Shown: positions 6,131-8,290 of the stretch, one piece after another | Position numbering within the stretch: the stretch's first letter is position 1 | Layout of the letters: every line of letters starts with the position of its first letter | Assembly: GCA_964458015.1 (NCBI GenBank) | Contig: CAYWGR010000216.1 | Location: forward strand, 1 to 8,290 | Origin: CAYWGR01 sp964458015 | GTDB taxonomy: Bacteria; Planctomycetota; Planctomycetia; Pirellulales; Thermoguttaceae | DNA length: 8,290 nucleotides | Reading direction: 5' to 3' | Made by a program: the position numbers and the translations under genes | The notes under the pieces: model-generated | Told to the model about the DNA's origin: nothing | The model's input: only the letters and a program-made list of their open reading frames with translations | Database searches by the model: none

Positions 6131-6494
6131 TCATAACACGTTATGCAGCAATATGTTACGGCATACGAAACGCCGATTTGTCAGAGATATTGTCAGTCCA
6201 AGTTGTGATGTGGCCGCCGGGCAGTCACGGCATGTTTTGGTTCTCCGAGACACACAAACCTTCAACCGCATTATAGGGTCACTCGGGCTGCAACTCTAAG
6301 GGGCGGCAGTTCTGGCAACGATCAATCCAGAGTCGAGAAAACCGAGCAGGCGAGTACGTCGTAACAGGCAAGAAAGCTACTCGGAGTGGTCTGACTGACC
6401 AAGGGGATTCAGAATCCGTTGCTCTGTCACGAACAAGAGTCAAAACCTAGCCTGGTCAAGCGTGTGTCGGCTTCGGCCATAATCAGAAAAACTC
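6131..6494. other. Gene-free segment between the mqnD remnant and the blaI promoter
   Basis: No gene is recognised. A perfect inverted repeat CATAAC-AC-GTTATG (6132-6145) lies at the mqnD break. TGGTC/GACCA (6387-6401 region) and GGATTC-A-GAATCC (6405-6417) are further small inverted repeats; the latter resembles the anticodon arm of a tRNA-Leu(CAG). A plus-strand frame of about 58 codons ends near 6450 but has no start codon and no recognised similarity. The segment may be the edge of incoming DNA. Confidence 0.55.
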
Positions 6495-6523
6495 TTGACA
6501 GGTTTTTTTATTTCCGATACGAT
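6495..6523 (+). promoter_or_regulatory. Sigma-70-type promoter of the blaI operon
   Basis: A perfect -35 box TTGACA (6495-6500) and TACGAT (6518-6523, 4/6 to the -10 consensus) are 17 bp apart. The expected start near 6530 falls inside the palindromic operator at 6526-6546. This is the best promoter match in the window. Confidence 0.7.
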
Positions 6524-6525
6524 AC

Positions 6526-6546
6526 TGACAGACGTGCTGTCTGTCA
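6526..6546. promoter_or_regulatory. Probable BlaI operator
   Basis: Perfect 8-bp arms TGACAGAC (6526-6533) and GTCTGTCA (6539-6546) flank a 5-bp spacer. The palindrome covers the expected transcription start and lies just upstream of blaI. BlaI/MecI repressors bind as dimers to such palindromes in their own promoters, so autorepression is likely. The half-site is inferred from position only. Confidence 0.65.
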
Positions 6547-6553
6547 TTAAAAC

Positions 6554-6558
6554 GGAGG
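6554..6558 (+). promoter_or_regulatory. Ribosome binding site of blaI
   Basis: GGAGG lies 10 nt before ATG 6569 but only 4 nt before an in-frame TTG at 6563. The spacing favours the ATG as the start. Confidence 0.65.
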
Positions 6559-6568
6559 CCAGTTGGCA

Positions 6569-6973
6569 ATGAAAATAGACCGGATTACCGATGGGGAGTT
6601 GTCCATTCTTCAAGTTCTTTGGGAGCGCGAAGAGGCCACCAGCCGCGAGATTACGGCTGCTGTTCACGAGGAAGTAACGGACCCAAAAATGGCATCCGTC
6701 CAGAAGCTCGTTGAGCGGCTGGAAGCAAAGGGCTGCGTCCGGCGTGACCGGAGCGAACGGGCGCATCGGTTTCGCCCGTTGGTGAGCCACGAGCAATTCC
6801 TCCGAAGTCGTCTGCAAGCGCTCGCCGACCGGCTGTGCGAGGGCGCGCTGGTTCCCCTAGTGACGACGCTCTTGCGATCCGAACGGCTTCCCAAGAAGGA
6901 ACGCGAGCAACTGCGCAAACTCGTTGATGACCTCTGGCCGTCGAAGGAAAGCGGCAACCATACCTCAGAATAA
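6569..6973 (+). CDS. blaI: BlaI/MecI-family transcriptional repressor
   Basis: This is a 134-residue DNA-binding protein. The winged helix-turn-helix fills about residues 5-72: ITDGELSILQVLWE, then ATSREITAAV, then the recognition-helix region KMASVQKLVERLEAKGCVRR and the wing RAHRFRPLVS. The remainder, ending LPKKEREQLRKLVDDLW, fits the family's C-terminal dimerisation helices. Family members repress their own operon until the partner M56 membrane protease signals their cleavage. The partner gene starts 12 bp downstream, which matches the standard blaI-blaR1 order. ATG 6569 is chosen over TTG 6563 because of GGAGG spacing. The upstream promoter and overlapping palindrome suggest autoregulation. 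In planctomycetes such pairs are common and mostly of unknown signal, so a link to beta-lactams should not be assumed. Confidence 0.9.
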   Translation: MKIDRITDGELSILQVLWEREEATSREITAAVHEEVTDPKMASVQKLVERLEAKGCVRRDRSERAHRFRPLVSHEQFLRSRLQALADRLCEGALVPLVTTLLRSERLPKKEREQLRKLVDDLWPSKESGNHTSE

Positions 6974-6985
6974 GCGAGAACTGGT

Positions 6986-8290
6986 ATGCAACCATTTTGG
7001 GAAATCGTGGCCAGCAATGCCCTGTTGGTCGCTGTCTTGGCAGTGGGCGTCGCTCTGTTGGGGCGTATGTGGAAGAACCCATTGTGCCTGCATCTTCTCT
7101 GGGTGTTCGTACTGTTGAAACTCGTCACACCGCCTGTGGTAACGGTCCCTATTGTGTTGCCGGTAAGACAGGCTCCGCCTGCACCAGAAGCACGTATGGC
7201 AGATCAGCGTCTGGCACATCCATCGCACGTCGATGCTTCCCAGCAAGAGATAACCTCTATCACAATGGACCAGGAGCTTCAGCCTCTTGCGAATGATCGG
7301 GCGGTTTCCGAGAACTCGGCCCCGGACCTTGGCGCTGCCTTAGTCACCCAATACCAAGGGATACCGTGGCTAACCGTTCTCGGTTGGATGTGGGGCGTCG
7401 GAATTGTGCTGATCGCATCCGGCCATGCCTACCGCATACTCCGCTTTAGGAGACTATTTCACAGTAGCGAGGCCCCTTCTTCCGCCGTGCTCAGTATGGC
7501 GGATGGGATTGCCGCGAGGCTCGGCCTGAAACGGGTTCCTCAAATTCGTATGCTGCCCGTCTGCGTGTCTCCGCTGGTCTGGCCACTTGGGGGCAGGCCC
7601 CGAGTGTTTCTTCCGGCGGCGCTTTTCGAGCGGCTGGATGGAGCCGCCCAGGAAGCAATTCTCGCCCACGAACTGGCGCATGTGCGGCGCAAGGATCATT
7701 GGGTTCGACTGCTGGAAGTGGTTATCACCACGCTCTTCTGGTGGCATCCCGTAGTATGGTGGGCGGCTCACCAACTGCAAGAACTTGAAGACCAGTGTTG
7801 TGATGGGATGGTGGTCGATATGGCACCACACAGTGCCAAGAGTTATGCCACCGCGTTGTTGGACACGTTGGATTTTCTTTGCGAACGGTCCATTGCCGCT
7901 CCGCTGGGCGCAACCGCCGCCAAGTCTTCCATTTCTTTGACAAGGAGAATAGCGATGTTAAAGAATCGTTCCTGGACCGCGCGATTGAACTTCGGCCGCC
8001 TGATGCTCTTGTTGACCTTGGCGGCCTTTCCAATGGCCTTGGCCTTCGGGCAAAAAACGCCGGAGACAGACGGCCAATCGCAATCAGACGATCACAAGTC
8101 GATTGAACAACCCGTCATCGAGAGACGGGCGATCAACAAACTGGTAAAGGACTTCCCGGAGAAGACCGATTTGTCCACGCCGGAATCGGCGGCAGCGGCA
8201 TATCACCGGTTGATGGCGAATCCGAGAGCTTCGATGGAACTGTCGGCATGGAAATACGGGCCGCAGGATATCGAGCAACTCAAACAGAAA
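6986..8290 (+). CDS. M56-family (BlaR1/MecR1-like) membrane metallopeptidase, 3' end beyond window
   Basis: The frame is open from ATG 6986 to the window edge (435 codons). Predicted membrane segments lie near residues 10-26, 33-50, 128-147, 245-262 and 336-354. The zinc-binding motif HELAH is at 228-232 in AILAHELAHVRRKDHW, followed by FWWHPVVWWAAHQLQELEDQCCD, the typical M56 continuation. The third zinc ligand is probably E266, E268 or D269; the usual glutamate four residues before the Asp of the CD motif is D269 here. After the last membrane segment, residues 355-435 are hydrophilic and contain DFPEKTDLSTPESAAAAYHRLM, a segment seen in planctomycete M56 proteins, not the penicillin-binding sensor of staphylococcal BlaR1. 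It would sense an external or envelope signal and trigger BlaI inactivation. It lies 12 bp after blaI, with only a weak Shine-Dalgarno (GAGAA). Confidence 0.87.
   Translation, partial: MQPFWEIVASNALLVAVLAVGVALLGRMWKNPLCLHLLWVFVLLKLVTPPVVTVPIVLPVRQAPPAPEARMADQRLAHPSHVDASQQEITSITMDQELQPLANDRAVSENSAPDLGAALVTQYQGIPWLTVLGWMWGVGIVLIASGHAYRILRFRRLFHSSEAPSSAVLSMADGIAARLGLKRVPQIRMLPVCVSPLVWPLGGRPRVFLPAALFERLDGAAQEAILAHELAHVRRKDHWVRLLEVVITTLFWWHPVVWWAAHQLQELEDQCCDGMVVDMAPHSAKSYATALLDTLDFLCERSIAAPLGATAAKSSISLTRRIAMLKNRSWTARLNFGRLMLLLTLAAFPMALAFGQKTPETDGQSQSDDHKSIEQPVIERRAINKLVKDFPEKTDLSTPESAAAAYHRLMANPRASMELSAWKYGPQDIEQLKQK

Noticed and set aside
5486..6136. 216-codon plus-strand frame overlapping the end of the lipoprotein gene and the mqnD remnant
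   Set aside because: Low-complexity basic product out of frame with the lipoprotein; it crosses the palindromic repeats and the antisense of MqnD.
6274..6450. About 58-codon plus-strand frame (…SGCNSKGRQFWQ…)
   Set aside because: No start codon, no ribosome binding site and no recognised similarity; the SGC motif lacks a hydrophobic leader, so it is not a lipoprotein.
6664..7128. Minus-strand frames antisense to blaI and the M56 gene
   Set aside because: Arg/Ser-rich shadows of two well-supported plus-strand genes.

Overview
The window looks like part of a planctomycete chromosome, probably Pirellulales-like. The signs are a DUF6798-type membrane protein with the PDVNEPHYL signature, a remnant of the futalosine-pathway menaquinone gene mqnD, a BlaI/M56 (BlaR1-like) pair with a long C-terminal extension, poor Shine-Dalgarno signals on most genes, and several families of short palindromic or tandem repeats in the gaps. 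This assignment rests on remembered family traits, not on a search.

Left part (1-3862), all on the minus strand. The order of transcription is xylulokinase (xylB, 3862 to 2330), a 269-bp gap with a terminator-like hairpin, a DUF6798-like multipass membrane protein (2060 to 378), then a CoA-type Nudix hydrolase (381 to beyond position 1). The Nudix start overlaps the DUF6798 stop by 4 bp, so these two are probably translationally coupled.

Middle (3863-5855). A 448-bp divergent intergenic region separates xylB from a plus-strand lipoprotein of the ABC sugar-binding type. It holds a candidate xylB promoter, a strictly 19-bp-periodic tandem array (perhaps the relic of an IS21-type end), a 13-bp tandem pair, a GC-rich hairpin and a second copy of the hairpin repeat found downstream of xylB. 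The divergent pair suggests pentose or other sugar uptake next to xylulose phosphorylation, but no permease or ATPase gene is present. A CCCCTCT heptamer tract lies inside both the lipoprotein signal peptide and, in opposite orientation, a loop of the DUF6798 protein.

Right part (5856-8290). Two copies of a GGTGCGTC/GACGCACC palindrome follow the lipoprotein. Next comes a 48-codon 3' fragment of mqnD on the minus strand that stops matching at about 6130, next to a short perfect inverted repeat. About 430 bp without a recognisable gene follows. A plus-strand operon then starts with a good sigma-70-type promoter and an overlapping palindromic operator: blaI (repressor) and an M56 membrane metallopeptidase that runs off the window. 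The broken mqnD suggests that the blaI/M56 block was brought in by insertion or rearrangement.

No CRISPR array, rRNA gene, complete tRNA gene or transposase gene was seen. The most unusual items are the truncated mqnD junction, the 19-bp array and the coding heptamer tracts.
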